The notes: generated from the letters alone by a model not told the origin. 64,000 bases of DNA from Liolophura sinensis (GCF_032854445.1 NC_088304.1:32168810-32232809), one strand, 5' to 3'. Counted from the first letter of the stretch, positions 39,701 to 45,375 are shown. Numbers and translations are program-made.

Positions 39701-41366
39701 ACGATGCTTTATCTTGTTTTACCTATATTGATGTATTTTTTGATTGGACTCTGAAGTACATCTGAAGTTCCTATATACTTTTTTCTCTGTGAAGGCCTTG
39801 GGGAAGAACGGTTTCATTGTAAATTGACCAAGCTACCTTCAATAAATAAAGATATTAAATATTATTATATATAGCCCCCAAACCAACTGCTGGTTTGTTT
39901 CCTCTGAGACCTAAACCAACACTATGTATATTTAGGATAAATAGATGGTTCTTTTCAAGCCATTAAATAATGACACGGACATGGATTGGTGATTTTGGGG
40001 ATTCACTACTATAAGTCACGTTGATGGGCCGATTCCAGAGAATGCATTATACATTTAAATATGTGCCACATTTGTTGGCATACTCAATTCTTTTGCATCA
40101 TTTATTGTGCATACTTTGATGAGTTATTAGTGATGTTTAACTTTGTGCTGACTTTATCACCCAAATAGGGTGGTGGTCGCCTTTATGGGTGCGAACACCG
40201 GAGTTTTCAGAGAAAACCACCGCCCATTGACACGTAACTGACCAACTTTCCCGTATGTGACACACAGATTTTCCTCTGCAGAACCAGCTCAGTGTGAATG
40301 TCATATTAGTGGGAGGCTAGAGATTTCTAATCGACTTCATGTAAGAGGATCATGAATACGCTGTCTAAGGCTGATTGTTATCAAGACACCAAACAGTGAA
40401 AAAGAAATGTCACAATACCAAAAATATGCTAACTTGTGAAATTTACCCTTTCCAAAAAGCCGATTGTAATTTTCTGGCGTATACTATCGAGGAACTTTAA
40501 CATGTCATTGGGAACTGGTACCATTGCAGTTAAGGTATATCGTGCATGGCAATGAGATAGCGGATTACATCAGCATTAGCATTAGCACTGAGTTTCTTCG
40601 GCACGGACGTCCACATTTTATTGTTTGAAATATATGTCTAATGCATATCTTGTTTTTTTTTTTTTTTGGTTTTTTTCCCGCGAATTGAAGCTAAAAGGTC
40701 AGTAAGAACTATCATCACTCCAACTTTCCGGTGAAGATAACCGTCAAAGGCTTGCTATGGTCAGATTTACTGACTAATGATTTGAGGCCTCTGAATAAGA
40801 CAGGAGTACTGGATTAATGGACATCATACACGTCGGTCAAGTCTATGAATGAAGTAATAGAAATAGCCAGATTCGATGTCATGATTTGAAACATATAATG
40901 TGTTAACTCTGAAGAGACCCGAAATAATCAGAACTAAAACTGGGCATTGTTGACAATTATTTGTCTGAAGAAAATACATTAAATCATATATATGCAAATT
41001 TCCAGGTAGCGTCCTTCTTAAACATGCGTTATCTCAAGTAAGTTGAATTTCTATGTCAAAAACTGTACCTATGCGCATGCGTTACTTCGTCTATTTCATA
41101 AGTTAGGTTATATCGGTAGTGATCAAACAATGGCATATTTTGAGAATGAAGAGCAAAACGAAAATCTCTGGTACATACCTCCTCCATTTTTGTAACAAAT
41201 ATAAGGAAATCTCCACACATTTCCTAGATCGACGGCAAATCCAATCACGGACAAGAGGAAGTCTATCTTTTTGCCCCAAGTCTCCCTCTCGGGCTCTACC
41301 CTGGGTTTGTCTATGATCTTAGTCCCCCCCGTCCGGCACGGTGCTGTTCTGAGTGGGCATTGTCAT
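1422..41366 (-). CDS. SLC6A4-like: Serotonin transporter (SERT), SLC6 family, 13-exon gene locus
   Basis: Plasma-membrane Na+/Cl- coupled transporter predicted to recover serotonin from the extracellular space. I joined 13 exons by GT-AG junctions with matching phases, giving about 577 residues (human SERT has 630, mostly because its N-terminus is longer). Seen in the translation: ETWGKK before TM1, [13 protein letters not shown] in TM1 with the amine-binding Asp (residue 46, human Asp98), Cys148/Cys157 (human 200/209), N-glycosylation sequons in EL2, FFSLGPGFG in TM6, Asn317/Ser321 (human 368/372), MLITLGLD in TM8, and a C-terminus beginning KGSLKERITQSI. Asp98 is typical of monoamine carriers, unlike the glycine found in amino-acid carriers. 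[16 protein letters not shown] and [10 protein letters not shown] favour SERT over DAT/NET. Exons 8 and 9 appear twice around an N gap, and exon 1 has a homopolymer frameshift. Family assignment is firm; the subtype call rests on remembered family sequences. Confidence 0.93.
1888..2010 (-). repeat. Degenerate SINE family A fragment in SERT intron 12
   Basis: Resembles the 3' part of the tRNA-derived SINE found intact at 45111-45375 (tactcaagaatatctcactt, then aacccac...ccgcag). Intron 12 (1491-2869) holds nothing else that I recognise. Confidence 0.6.
2870..3043 (-). CDS. SLC6A4-like: SERT exon 12: TM11-TM12
   Basis: 174 bp in phase 0; acceptor TTCTCTTCCAG, donor GAG/GTGAGT. It encodes [30 protein letters not shown] and TM12 with [14 protein letters not shown], ending KGSLKE. 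YPxWAxxLGW and the CIPxY motif are typical of the family's last two helices. Confidence 0.96.
3066..3535. repeat. 21-bp minisatellite in SERT intron 11
   Basis: Tandem units near ACAGTTGATACTGTGTTGATA. Because 21 is divisible by three, both strands show stop-poor repetitive frames; these are not genes. The array starts about 20 bp upstream of the exon 12 acceptor. Confidence 0.9.
3570..3612 (-). repeat. Partial copy of SERT exon 12 acceptor
   Basis: About 40 bp closely match 3028-3069: CTTCCAGTTGCTTTTCGTCC is repeated, then the copy diverges and meets TGA after eight codons. It lies at the far end of the 21-bp array, so exon-edge sequence borders the array on both sides. Confidence 0.85.
3613..3718 (-). 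repeat. SINE family B fragment
   Basis: Reverse-orientation piece of a tRNA-derived SINE seen at 50958-51298: the segment 'catgctgaacg...gattcgacccaag' matches that element's inner part, with a duplicated 'gattgaccctgg'. Confidence 0.65.
4323..4700. repeat. 31-bp minisatellite in SERT intron 11
   Basis: About ten units of GGAAGGGATTGTGGATGCAG followed by TCATTTCTGTC. Spacing of 31 is exact between 4401, 4432 and 4463. The two stop-free plus-strand frames of about 110 codons are by-products. Confidence 0.92.
4862..4920 (+). repeat. Relic arm of a foldback (MITE-like) element
   Basis: ATATTCTAGCATTACTCAGACAAA resembles the right terminal arm of the element at 51737-51957. Only one arm is recognisable. 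Confidence 0.45.
5020..5175. repeat. Low-complexity block with perfect 12-bp hairpin
   Basis: Repeats of a (g)ggagtttttctttttttaagcag motif around a C-run (5058-5075). TGGGAGTTTTTC and GAAAAACTCCCA lie about 26 bases apart in 5115-5163 and could pair perfectly. Confidence 0.7.
5329..5429 (-). CDS. SLC6A4-like: SERT exon 11: IL5 and TM11 start
   Basis: 101 bp; acceptor is a T-run followed by TAAG, donor TTTTA/GTAAGT. It encodes [20 protein letters not shown] and [13 protein letters not shown], matching the FxxDVxxMLGxxPGxFWxxCW signature of TM10-TM11. Confidence 0.94.
5873..5972 (-). CDS. SLC6A4-like: SERT exon 10: end of TM9 and TM10
   Basis: 100 bp; acceptor TTGTTGTAG, donor TACG/GTAAGC. 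It encodes [20 protein letters not shown] and [13 protein letters not shown], with the split Gly completed in exon 11. The usual WFYG is WIYG here. Its 5' edge is the evident source of the minisatellite lying directly upstream (5973-6950). Confidence 0.92.
5973..6950 (-). repeat. About 68-bp minisatellite derived from SERT exon 10 5' edge
   Basis: Units contain GGCTATCCGGCAACACAACA, ACATATCGCCCTAAC and CAGTACGGATACTGTTATGA. Read on the minus strand, the unit nearest the exon gives [15 protein letters not shown], and others give [11 protein letters not shown] and [11 protein letters not shown], against [11 protein letters not shown] of exon 10. Each unit therefore carries a decayed acceptor and the first codons of the exon. 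Confidence 0.88.
7957..8085 (-). CDS. SLC6A4-like: SERT exon 9: TM8-TM9 (first, intact copy)
   Basis: 129 bp in phase 0 at both ends; acceptor CTTGGCAG, donor TAC/GTAAGT. It encodes [29 protein letters not shown] (start of TM9) and ends LSTTTY. FGGLE and the xRRELF motif after the DE pair are SLC6 hallmarks. Confidence 0.95.
8129..8245 (-). repeat. SINE family D fragment and (TTTA)n
   Basis: (TTTA)n followed by 'taacgccatacttaaaaatttgtcacttatacgacgg', the reversed 3' end of a SINE family also seen at 15361, 15775, 38800, 40130 and 42520. The corresponding part of copy 2 is 11879-12025. Confidence 0.65.
8563..8691. repeat. (TATG)n microsatellite
   Basis: More than 25 tetranucleotide units with one GAGTGTG interruption. 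In copy 2 the corresponding runs lie at 12345-12384 and 12668-12702, split by an insert. Confidence 0.97.
8692..9365 (-). repeat. 47-bp minisatellite repeating the SERT exon 8 donor (copy 1)
   Basis: About 14 units that on the minus strand read GATACCACGGTAAGTCTGGA, TTCATTATCTCACTTTGTGA, CAAGGAA. The last unit runs straight into exon 8, whose end is GATACCACA/GTAAGTCTGGATT. Most units keep an intact GTAAGT consensus donor; the most distal one has GATAAG instead. Confidence 0.96.
9366..9478 (-). CDS. SLC6A4-like: SERT exon 8: EL4 and TM8 (first copy)
   Basis: 113 bp; acceptor ACTTGAAG (weak polypyrimidine tract), donor ACA/GTAAGT. It encodes [15 protein letters not shown] and TM8 ending [10 protein letters not shown]. 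Asp385-Thr386 align with human Asp437-Ser438 of the Na2/inhibitor site, so the usual Ser is Thr here. The donor is immediately followed by a 47-bp array whose every unit repeats it. Confidence 0.94.
9658..9857. other. Assembly gap, exactly 200 N
   Basis: Run of 200 unknown bases. The sequence ending at the gap and the sequence starting after it belong to two copies of the same 3.6-4.0 kb segment, so the gap joins the overlapping ends of two contigs. Confidence 0.99.
9858..10700 (-). repeat. Exon 10-edge minisatellite, second copy
   Basis: Same array as 5973-6950, entered from the N gap. No exon 10 is present beside it, as expected if contig 2 simply begins inside the array. Confidence 0.9.
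11708..11835 (-). pseudogene. SLC6A4-like: SERT exon 9, second copy, 1-nt deletion
   Basis: Copy of the exon at 7957-8085 but 128 bp instead of 129: one base is missing at about 11728-11731, where the other copy reads ctccc and this one cccc. The deletion shifts the frame about 23 bases before the donor and makes the splice-site TAA the next stop. Splice sites are intact. An error near a contig end or a damaged allele are both possible. Confidence 0.8.
12384..12668 (-). mobile_element. SINE-like insert present only in copy 2
   Basis: About 285 bp interrupting the (TATG)n run. Its left end (gtgagtgagtgaggg...taacgtcgctttcaacaatatttcag) looks like the reversed tail of SINE family B (...ctgaaaaattgttgagtacgatgttaaac, cactcactcac). 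TATG units flank both sides, so a target duplication cannot be separated from the microsatellite. Confidence 0.65.
12700..13517 (-). repeat. 47-bp minisatellite repeating the SERT exon 8 donor (copy 2)
   Basis: Same unit as 8692-9365 but about 17 copies instead of 14, showing length variation between the two assembled copies. Confidence 0.96.
13518..13630 (-). CDS. SLC6A4-like: SERT exon 8, second assembled copy
   Basis: Same 113-bp exon as at 9366-9478. The two substitutions I see, in a Thr and an Ala codon, are both synonymous. It encodes [25 protein letters not shown] and [10 protein letters not shown]. This copy is on the contig that carries exons 7 to 1, so it is the one physically continuous with the upstream gene. 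It is probably the same locus seen in another haplotype. Confidence 0.85.
14649..14773 (-). CDS. SLC6A4-like: SERT exon 7: TM7
   Basis: 125 bp; acceptor TTTTCAG, donor CAAG/GTAAGT. It encodes [20 protein letters not shown] and the rest of TM7, ending DEVAGQ. Asn317 and Ser321 match human Asn368 and Ser372 of the chloride/Na1 site. The first base completes the Arg of NNNCYR and the last base starts the Gly of GPGL in exon 8. Confidence 0.96.
15001..15145 (+). mobile_element. SINE family A, 5'-truncated
   Basis: 3' two thirds of family A: tacgtgggaaaatctgg, cccggtttcctc, ataatgctggccgtcgtcgt, and the tail acggcgtaaaacaccaatga followed by (AAAT)n. Lies in SERT intron 6, just upstream of exon 7. 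Confidence 0.85.
15250..15360. repeat. GT/GC-rich simple repeat
   Basis: Alternating gtgcgtgc, gtgtgcgtgc and gcgcttgc units followed by a gtcagt-rich run. Alternating purine-pyrimidine of this kind can adopt left-handed DNA, but nothing here shows that it does. Confidence 0.8.
15361..16060 (-). repeat. SINE family D fragments flanking SERT exon 6
   Basis: Two reversed fragments with 'taacgccatac...ttttcacttat...ggtggagaaaacc' and 'cacgccatactcacg...cacttctgcggtg...ggaggaaacgggagtaacc', one on each side of exon 6 (15587-15690, not part of the repeat). Two overlapping frames at 15791-16082 are inside the second fragment and are not genes. Confidence 0.6.
15587..15690 (-). CDS. SLC6A4-like: SERT exon 6: TM6 unwound region
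   Basis: 104 bp; acceptor TCTGCAG, donor ACAG/GTAAGT. It encodes [20 protein letters not shown] and then [11 protein letters not shown]. It carries Gln281 and Ser285 (human Gln332 and Ser336, chloride site) and Phe284 and Phe290 (human Phe335 and Phe341, substrate site and gate). Confidence 0.96.
16094..16425 (-). mobile_element. SINE family B, near full length
   Basis: On the minus strand it starts with a tRNA-like head GCGCCCCGCTCAGTTGGTAG (A box), has GGGTCAATCCTGG (B-box-like), and ends ATATGACTGAAAAATTGTTAAG, a GATGTTAAACCC motif and (CACT)n. In SERT intron 5. Confidence 0.8.
17345..17515 (-). mobile_element. SINE family A, truncated
   Basis: Reversed 3' part: (TTTA)n, tgttttacgccgtactcaag, aatatttcacttatgcaacg, then ggaggaaacccggcacagcc and ccatccgcaggttgg. 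The tRNA head is missing. Confidence 0.85.
18298..18416. repeat. 18-bp minisatellite
   Basis: Seven near-perfect units of GATGAGAATGGCATTGAC in SERT intron 5. Confidence 0.95.
19066..19172. mobile_element. Short foldback element
   Basis: Inverted arms GATTTCATGAAGCGCACTTA and its imperfect complement (taagcttcatgaaaccggtc), with an inner inverted CTTAGCTAAG pair. MITE-like size; no transposase. Confidence 0.55.
19690..20000. repeat. About 51-bp minisatellite with CRE octamers
   Basis: About six units of the form ATTCTGACGTCACACAGCTT, TTTGGACACCTTTATCTTCG, GGTCTGAAAAAC. Perfect TGACGTCA occurs at 19693, 19745, 19848 and 19899. In SERT intron 5. Confidence 0.9.
20195..20278 (+). mobile_element. 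SINE family A, 3' end only
   Basis: ataatgctggtcgccgtcgt, aagtgaaatattcttgagta and an A/T-rich tail; the rest is missing. Confidence 0.75.
20970..21445. repeat. About 24-bp minisatellite in SERT intron 5
   Basis: Units near CAGTACTTGATAGTATTATC plus ACAG, about 18 copies with variation. A stop-free minus frame of 200 codons (20921-21523) is Ile/Ser-rich repeat translation, not a gene. Decayed units continue at 22683-22745 beside the exon 5 donor. Confidence 0.9.
21590..22465. repeat. About 60-bp minisatellite in SERT intron 5
   Basis: Units combine GTAGTGTTGTCATAGCTGTA, TTACTACAGGAGAACTTTCA and GCGTTACTGCCTTAGCT; about 14 copies, ending about 290 bp from exon 5. Confidence 0.92.
22751..22885 (-). 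CDS. SLC6A4-like: SERT exon 5: TM5 and EL3
   Basis: 135 bp in phase 0 on both sides; acceptor TTTCAG, donor CGC/GTAAGT. It encodes [20 protein letters not shown] (TM5), then [10 protein letters not shown] and [14 protein letters not shown] of EL3. The VWVTATxPY and RGxTLPG motifs are typical of the family. Confidence 0.95.
23190..23400 (+). repeat. SINE family C fragment
   Basis: Has ggtacctggcgaaagtagcc, aactccaccgataatcctga and a taagtgaaacattttgagaa tail; related to 42135-42305. Lies in SERT intron 4. Confidence 0.5.
23415..23570 (+). repeat. Dispersed repeat, copy 1
   Basis: Matches 34288-34440 over about 150 bp (shared: cagacaactgaaaa, tttcatttatttttt, gaagagtgttgaaaggcatt). No coding content or terminal repeats seen. 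Confidence 0.75.
23819..23957 (-). CDS. SLC6A4-like: SERT exon 4: end of EL2 and TM4
   Basis: 139 bp; acceptor TTTTCAG, donor GTAAGG. It encodes [20 protein letters not shown] and then TM4, ending in WKGVKSSGK, the short IL2 signature of SLC6 carriers. The first base completes a Ser codon from exon 3; the end is phase 0. Confidence 0.95.
24490..24715 (-). mobile_element. SINE family A in SERT intron 3
   Basis: (TTTA)n, ggtgttttacgccgtggtaa, tccagcattatggtgggaga, ccgcaggttgctg, and a decayed head (tgaacttgaactgacagcga). About 120 bp from the exon 3 donor. Confidence 0.85.
24837..25059 (-). CDS. SLC6A4-like: SERT exon 3: TM3 and EL2 with disulphide pair
   Basis: 223 bp, acceptor TTTGCAG, donor GTGTGT. 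It encodes [20 protein letters not shown] (TM3), then [12 protein letters not shown], whose two Cys match the conserved EL2 disulphide. Three N-glycosylation sequons are visible (NCT, NTS, NYS). Tyr124 matches human Tyr176, part of the extracellular gate. Position 120 is Val where human SERT has Ile172. The final codon is split, giving Ser in EEFYS. Confidence 0.95.
26305..26935. mobile_element. Foldback element interrupted by a SINE
   Basis: Left arm (from 26305, ACGTTACACTCTTAAAACTG; inner GATTGCACTTGTAAGAGCTA) is an imperfect inverted copy of the right arm (to 26935, TAGTTTTAACAGTGTACA; inner TAGCTCTTATAAGTGCAATC). A family A SINE sits between the arms. MITE-like; no transposase seen. Confidence 0.7.
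26487..26763 (+). mobile_element. SINE family A, full length, with target duplication
   Basis: tRNA-like head GGCCTCCGTGCCTCAGTTGC (A box), GTGAGTTCAAGTCC (B box), body, and an AAATAAATAAATAAA tail. CAGAGTT occurs at 26485-26491 and again at 26764-26770, consistent with a target-site duplication. Confidence 0.88.
28392..28765 (+). repeat. Duplicate of SINE 3' part plus foldback right arm
   Basis: Matches 26567-26960 almost base for base, starting at tcaagtccggctcatgctgg and including the shared ggctgcggatgg variant and the whole right arm. It is therefore a local segment copy, not a separate SINE insertion. Confidence 0.88.
28930..30180. repeat. 48-bp minisatellite, open in several frames
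   Basis: About 25 units such as GAAGAGGACAAGGTGAGGAC, ATATCAAAATGGACAAACGA, GTAAGGAT. With a unit length of 16 codons, few stops arise: the minus strand is open for 431 codons (28905-30200, [16 protein letters not shown] repeats) and 342 codons in another frame, and the plus strand for 179. No splice or initiation context supports a gene. In SERT intron 2. Confidence 0.9.
31628..31822. repeat. 48-bp minisatellite, four units
   Basis: Four nearly identical units (TAGCCTGGTCTCTTTGCATT, GTCGTCATGTTATTGTTCAC, TAAATATG). High similarity suggests recent expansion. In SERT intron 2. Confidence 0.96.
33044..33178 (-). CDS. SLC6A4-like: SERT exon 2: TM2 and first intracellular loop
   Basis: Acceptor TTTTCAG at its upper edge and donor GTAAAC at its lower edge; 135 bp, phase 1 at both ends. 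It encodes [14 protein letters not shown], then the highly conserved ELALGQF motif of SLC6 IL1, then CPLFK. The first codon completes the NGGG run begun in exon 1. Confidence 0.95.
33385..33900. repeat. 49-bp minisatellite in SERT intron 1
   Basis: About ten units of GTGAGCTGCATCCCTACAAG, CTGTCTCAGTGTGGCTCAGT, GAACCCAAG; spacing of 49 measured between 33453 and 33502. Ends about 200 bp from exon 2. Confidence 0.95.
34288..34440 (+). repeat. Dispersed repeat, copy 2
   Basis: Partner of 23415-23570, in SERT intron 1. Identity unknown. Confidence 0.75.
36361..36583 (-). mobile_element. SINE family A with target duplication
   Basis: Reversed element from (TTTA)n to the head complement (ctaaccgactgagccacgga). 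TCGGGAGTTTT at 36356-36366 and TCGGGGGTTTT at 36584-36594 look like the target duplication. A short internal deletion lies after gattggtg. Confidence 0.88.
36655..37375. repeat. About 28-bp minisatellite in SERT intron 1
   Basis: Irregular units built from GATGATGTAGTGATGCATCA and GTTTTCTGT, with a GTTGAAGTAGTGACGTAGCA sub-family at the right end. Confidence 0.88.
38800..38965 (-). repeat. SINE family D fragment
   Basis: Reversed fragment with 'ttatgccatactaacgtaaac', 'cttatatgacagcc' and 'aaccaccggtttaccacgcg'. A similar decayed piece lies at 35150-35320. Confidence 0.5.
40130..40345 (-). repeat. SINE family D fragment
   Basis: Contains 'gtggtcgcctttatgggtgcg', 'gaaaaccaccgcccattgac' and 'actgaccaactttcccgtat', matching the body of family D seen at 42520-42830. 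Confidence 0.45.
41179..41366 (-). CDS. SLC6A4-like: SERT exon 1: N-terminus and TM1
   Basis: Ends with ...YKNGG plus one base at a GTATGT donor (phase 1). It encodes TM1 with Asp46, Asn49 and the WRFPY motif. A plausible start is the ATG at 41366-41364, with a second in-frame ATG at 41360-41358. That frame runs [12 protein letters not shown] and hits TAA at 41321-41319, just after a run of seven C on the plus strand (41324-41330). Removing one C would join it to [16 protein letters not shown]. Alternatively the real N-terminus lies in an upstream exon and the acceptor falls inside this interval, for example after CTCAG. The TM1 part is certain; the start is not. Confidence 0.8.
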
Positions 41367-41715
41367 CTTGGGAATGGGTCGGGCAGTGGCAGTAATCCAC
41401 AGAATCTCCACGATTTTCTCAACAAACTTTTTAGGACAGAATGATTTTCTGACGTATGCGGTCAGTCGCCAAGAGAACGAAAGAAGCACGTGCGAGGTTG
41501 GCCTTAGCAAAAAACATTTACACAACTAAAAGGTTGGACAACAGTTATAAAAAGTAGCTAATTTCCACGACAGGTGCTGGCAAGACTGAAGGACACTGGG
41601 AGTTGTATGTGTACCGAGAACAGTTGCAGTTGTATCCGGTGTCTTCAGTTTGGTCCGCGCTCTGACTTTCACAGGTCGAGGACTGAAGGATTCCACCAGC
41701 AGACGATCTGGACTG

Positions 41716-41812
41716 ACCAATGCCCAGGTCAGCTAACAAGACGTCAACCAATCAGAGCTTGGCAGCGACTAGCGGGCTGAGCTAATCAAAGCCACACCAG
41801 CAGCGATTGGTT
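41716..41812 (-). promoter_or_regulatory. Cluster of CCAAT boxes upstream of SERT exon 1
   Basis: Three CCAAT/ATTGG motifs occur within about 100 bp (near 41718, 41749 and 41804), 350-450 bp upstream of the putative start. This is compatible with a promoter; no transcription start can be fixed from sequence. Confidence 0.3.
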
Positions 41813-42134
41813 TATACATGCGGCACAGCTGAAGCAGTTTGATTATCGATCTTCAAATCGATAAGTTATGGATGATGCGCAGAGGCGATACCTGCAGCCC
41901 CGATTTTACGGTGTTCCACAAACATTGTCCAGTTCCTATGGGAGACTCTCCCACCGTTATGTCATTTATCCAGGGTTCTCTTCTTCCTTCTGATTTAAAT
42001 CACAAATGTTCTAAAACTTGAACTGATGCAGTCTGCCCCGTTATTGTCAACACCAGCTGTTGGCGTGTTGTAAACCCTTATATTTAAGATATCTTAGATA
42101 TAAGCAAACATGTCAGCTTTTTAGATGTGACAGT

Positions 42135-42310
42135 GTCCTCAATGGCTCTGTTGATTAACGCGCTGGCTAGCTACAACTACCAAGTCCCTTGCCAAAGAGA
42201 ACGTGAGTTCGAATCCAGTTCTTGTTAAATTAGGGATTTGTCAGGTACTTTGCGAAAGTCATTCTGGTTTCATCCCCATATATCTCACCGCAGTCATATA
42301 AGTGTTTTTA
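42135..42310 (+). mobile_element. SINE family C with tRNA-like head
   Basis: TGGCTCTGTTGATTAACGCG (A-box-like) and GTGAGTTCGAATCC (B box), then ttgccaaag, aggtactttgcgaaagtcat and a taagtg tail followed by (TTTA)n belonging to the next element. Confidence 0.7.
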
Positions 42311-42830
42311 TTTATTTATTTATTCATTTATTTATTTCATTAGTGTTTTACGCCGTACATAAGTGAAAACTTACACCAAAATAAACAAATAAGTATACGT
42401 CCAACAGACATTGCATACTACGTGACATTCTGATTTCTGCTGCCAGTATCTATTTAAGCTCCGGTGGCGACTACCTAACCATAATAAAGACCATATTAAG
42501 TCCACTAGTTTAACTAGATTTTTATTTCACTCAAGAATTTTTCACTTATTCCATGGCGGCAAGTTGTACGGGTGGCGGGTGCCAGGGGTAAACCACCGAC
42601 AAACATTTCCTCATGTAACGTACGGACATGCGAACTATGTTGGTGGAAGACAAGCGGTCTCCAGTGAATGGCACCATGCGTAAACGGTCACAGAAGCGAT
42701 TTCGTACGTTTTCTGAGAGCAAAACCCCAACAAACAAGGACATCGGGTTGTCTACTATATATGAAAACAAAATATGCGTAACATTTAGGCTCGAACCGAG
42801 ACATTTTTTAGCTGACATGTAAAAAATGAT
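42311..42830 (-). repeat. SINE family A tail and family D element
   Basis: 42311-42365 is the reversed 3' end of family A; 42520-42830 is a reversed family D element (tcactcaagaatttttcact, ggtaaaccaccgac, acatttcctcatgtaacgta). Confidence 0.55.
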
Positions 42831-44159
42831 TTAAAAGTTTATTTAAATTTTCAATGAATTCTATACAGGGGTAGTCTCGGTGACATACAAGGGGTGTCTC
42901 AGTTGCTGTTATTTAAGCATTTATCTGATCGGTTAGAATAAAACCCTAACTCATTTAAACTGGCATGAGACTGGCTATACGTGTGAATTCATGCTGTTAT
43001 TCTCCATGCTGTAGTCTATCATTATTGTCGGATTTCGAATTGTAAATTACGCCAAATATGATATTTTACAACATAGCCCATGCATTTTGTTCTAAAATTA
43101 TATCATATACATTAGTCTGAATAAATATGCTTTTGAAATGGCAAGTTTTTTTATTTTCAGTTCTAGGTTTCAGTAAAATAATAATTCTTGGTTTTTGCTG
43201 TTCAATTTAATCTTCCTTTTTTGACCAACTTTATTGTGTTGACGTGTTCTTTTTCATTCCTTTTTTCGGGGGGGGGTGGAGATAGGGGGAGAAGGGGTCA
43301 TGCGTTACAGTTGCTGCTAATGATTGTGTCAGAAATGAGCCTTGCGTTTATCAAATATGAGTTTCCTGTATTCGGGCAATTGTGGTATCGGTATATGAAT
43401 GTCAGGTCTGATGCAGCTGTTTTTATTGCGTAGTTACAAAGAGTATTATATACTGTTGACAGAACCAAACGTATGATGTTTTGACCGACTAAGTCTGTCG
43501 AGGTTCAGTGACACATCCATTGTATTGACAATGGTAAAAGCAACATTGTGTTTAGCGTATTTAAACTTCGATAGCGACTAGTCGAATGTAACTAGAACAG
43601 AATCTGCTTCATGCAAATTAACTGATTGATCAGGTGATGTTTAGCGGACTTTCTGGTTCGTCAGTGAAAGAAATCGGACGTCCCTGATTAAGCCAACAGT
43701 TATTTGACAAACATCATGTCTTATAGTCGACGTGATAGCTGGATTCGAACATTCGACCTCATTTGTCAGAAGCCTGACAATGGCAACGAGCCATGACTTT
43801 AAGCGCCTGACCCAGCTTGGTTTCAATTTGTACTTTTCAACTAAATTCGAAAGTAGTTTATCCGTTTCGAGTTCTTTGAATGTAGCAAGTCGAACTGCGT
43901 TGTGTTAACAGTGAAATATACAACAAAATTTTGCAGCTGATATGATATTTTTTTTAAATTTCAACAAATATTTATTTCATATCCAATGTTATGCGTATTA
44001 CTACAAATTATTTCACATGTTCATCTTCTTGATGGTCAAGGATGCGCTATTTTCTTGTAATGCATGAGAAATAGGTTAACAGTTTGCCCAGAAAATTACA
44101 TTGCTAAGGCAGGACTAAAGACTGGCATTTTGAAACTTGGCAAACATATGTATGTATGT

Positions 44160-44312
44160 AGGCCGTAGACGTACGTGGGAATGTCTGTCAGGAGCCTGCG
44201 GATGGTTGTGGGTTCCCCCCAGGTTCTGTCCGGTTTCCTTCCACCATAATGCTTATCCGCCATTGTACAAGTGAAATATTCTTGAGTAAACACCAATCAA
44301 ATAAATAATAAA
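44160..44312 (+). mobile_element. SINE family A, 5'-truncated
   Basis: tacgtgggaatgtctgtcag, cctgcggatggttgtgggtt, ccggtttccttccaccataa and an ataaataataaata tail; immediately preceded by a short GTAT repeat. Confidence 0.85.
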
Positions 44313-45110
44313 TAAATGTAGGCGGTAGATTTCACCATCTTTCATGTGAAAAGAAACTACATGTACTCTCATACGAGGTATTCACTGAAGACATCCTATG
44401 CTCTTGGGTGTAACTCATATTCAGTACAATCAAAACCATACAAGTTAATGTTATCGCTATACCATATATGTACGATATCTTTCGTATGGGTAAACGTCAT
44501 ATAAATTTGATAACGCCATACACAAACACCCTCCACAAGACTTTTTCTCATGGTCAGTTTGATGACTGAATGAAATTAGGGTACCTGGTTAAAACACCGA
44601 TCTTTGGCAAGTCACTGACGACATCTCTCACATGTAGCGTACAGCTGTGAACACAATGTAAGTGGAAAACAATTGATCTTCAAAGAACGTTCGCCATATA
44701 CATAACATCTAAAGTTCTGGGCTGTTCAGTGAATGGCATTCGTGTGATGTAGTTTTGGCTCATATAGGCTTACGTAAAAGTCGTAAAGTACATTATCTGA
44801 AGTATACTGAAATTAAGCATACAAGGATATGATATATCTATCATACGCATTGGGCCCTCGCTTGAGGCGCCGTCTTATGAGTATGGCTGGAGAATGACTA
44901 GCCCTCGACCAGTGATATCGTGCGTGCAAAACCAGGATTTTTGGCCAAAATTTAAGCACAAATTATTATGCATGGCTCTATAACGAACTGAAATGAAGCA
45001 TTTTCTTATACAAACATCGTACAATAGTTTTATATAATTTTTAACTTCGGATAGTACTAAACCAAAGAGTATCAGATAATATCAAAGAAATGTTGATTTA
45101 TCATGATGAG

Positions 45111-45375
45111 TTTATTTATTTATTTATTTGATTGGTGTTTTACGCCGTACTCAAGAATATTTCACTTATACGACGGCGGTCAGCATTATGGTGGGAGGAA
45201 ACCGGGCAGAAACCCACGACCATCCGCAGGTTGCTGACAAACCTTCCCACGTAGGGCCGGAGAGGAAGTCAGCATGAGCTGGACTTGAACTCACAGGGAC
45301 CGCATTGGTGAGAGACTCCTCGGTCATTACGCTGCGCTAGCGCGCTAATCAACTGAGCCACGGAGGCCCCACATG
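45111..45375 (-). mobile_element. SINE family A, full length, with target duplication
   Basis: Best reference copy here: (TTTA)n, full body, B-box complement ggacttgaactcac, and head complement aactgagccacggaggcccc. TCATGATGAG at 45101-45110 is repeated exactly at 45376-45385. Confidence 0.95.

Larger units (their letters stand above)
33179..41178 (-). other. SERT intron 1 (8 kb)
   Basis: No coding exon recognised besides the repeats listed separately. 39290-39345 is a C-rich tract and 40650-40676 a T-run. Confidence 0.55.

Noticed and set aside
41526-41751. Two overlapping minus-strand frames as the SERT N-terminus
   Set aside because: Neither has a convincing donor or similarity to known SERT N-termini. 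The region may be promoter or 5' UTR, so I left it unassigned.
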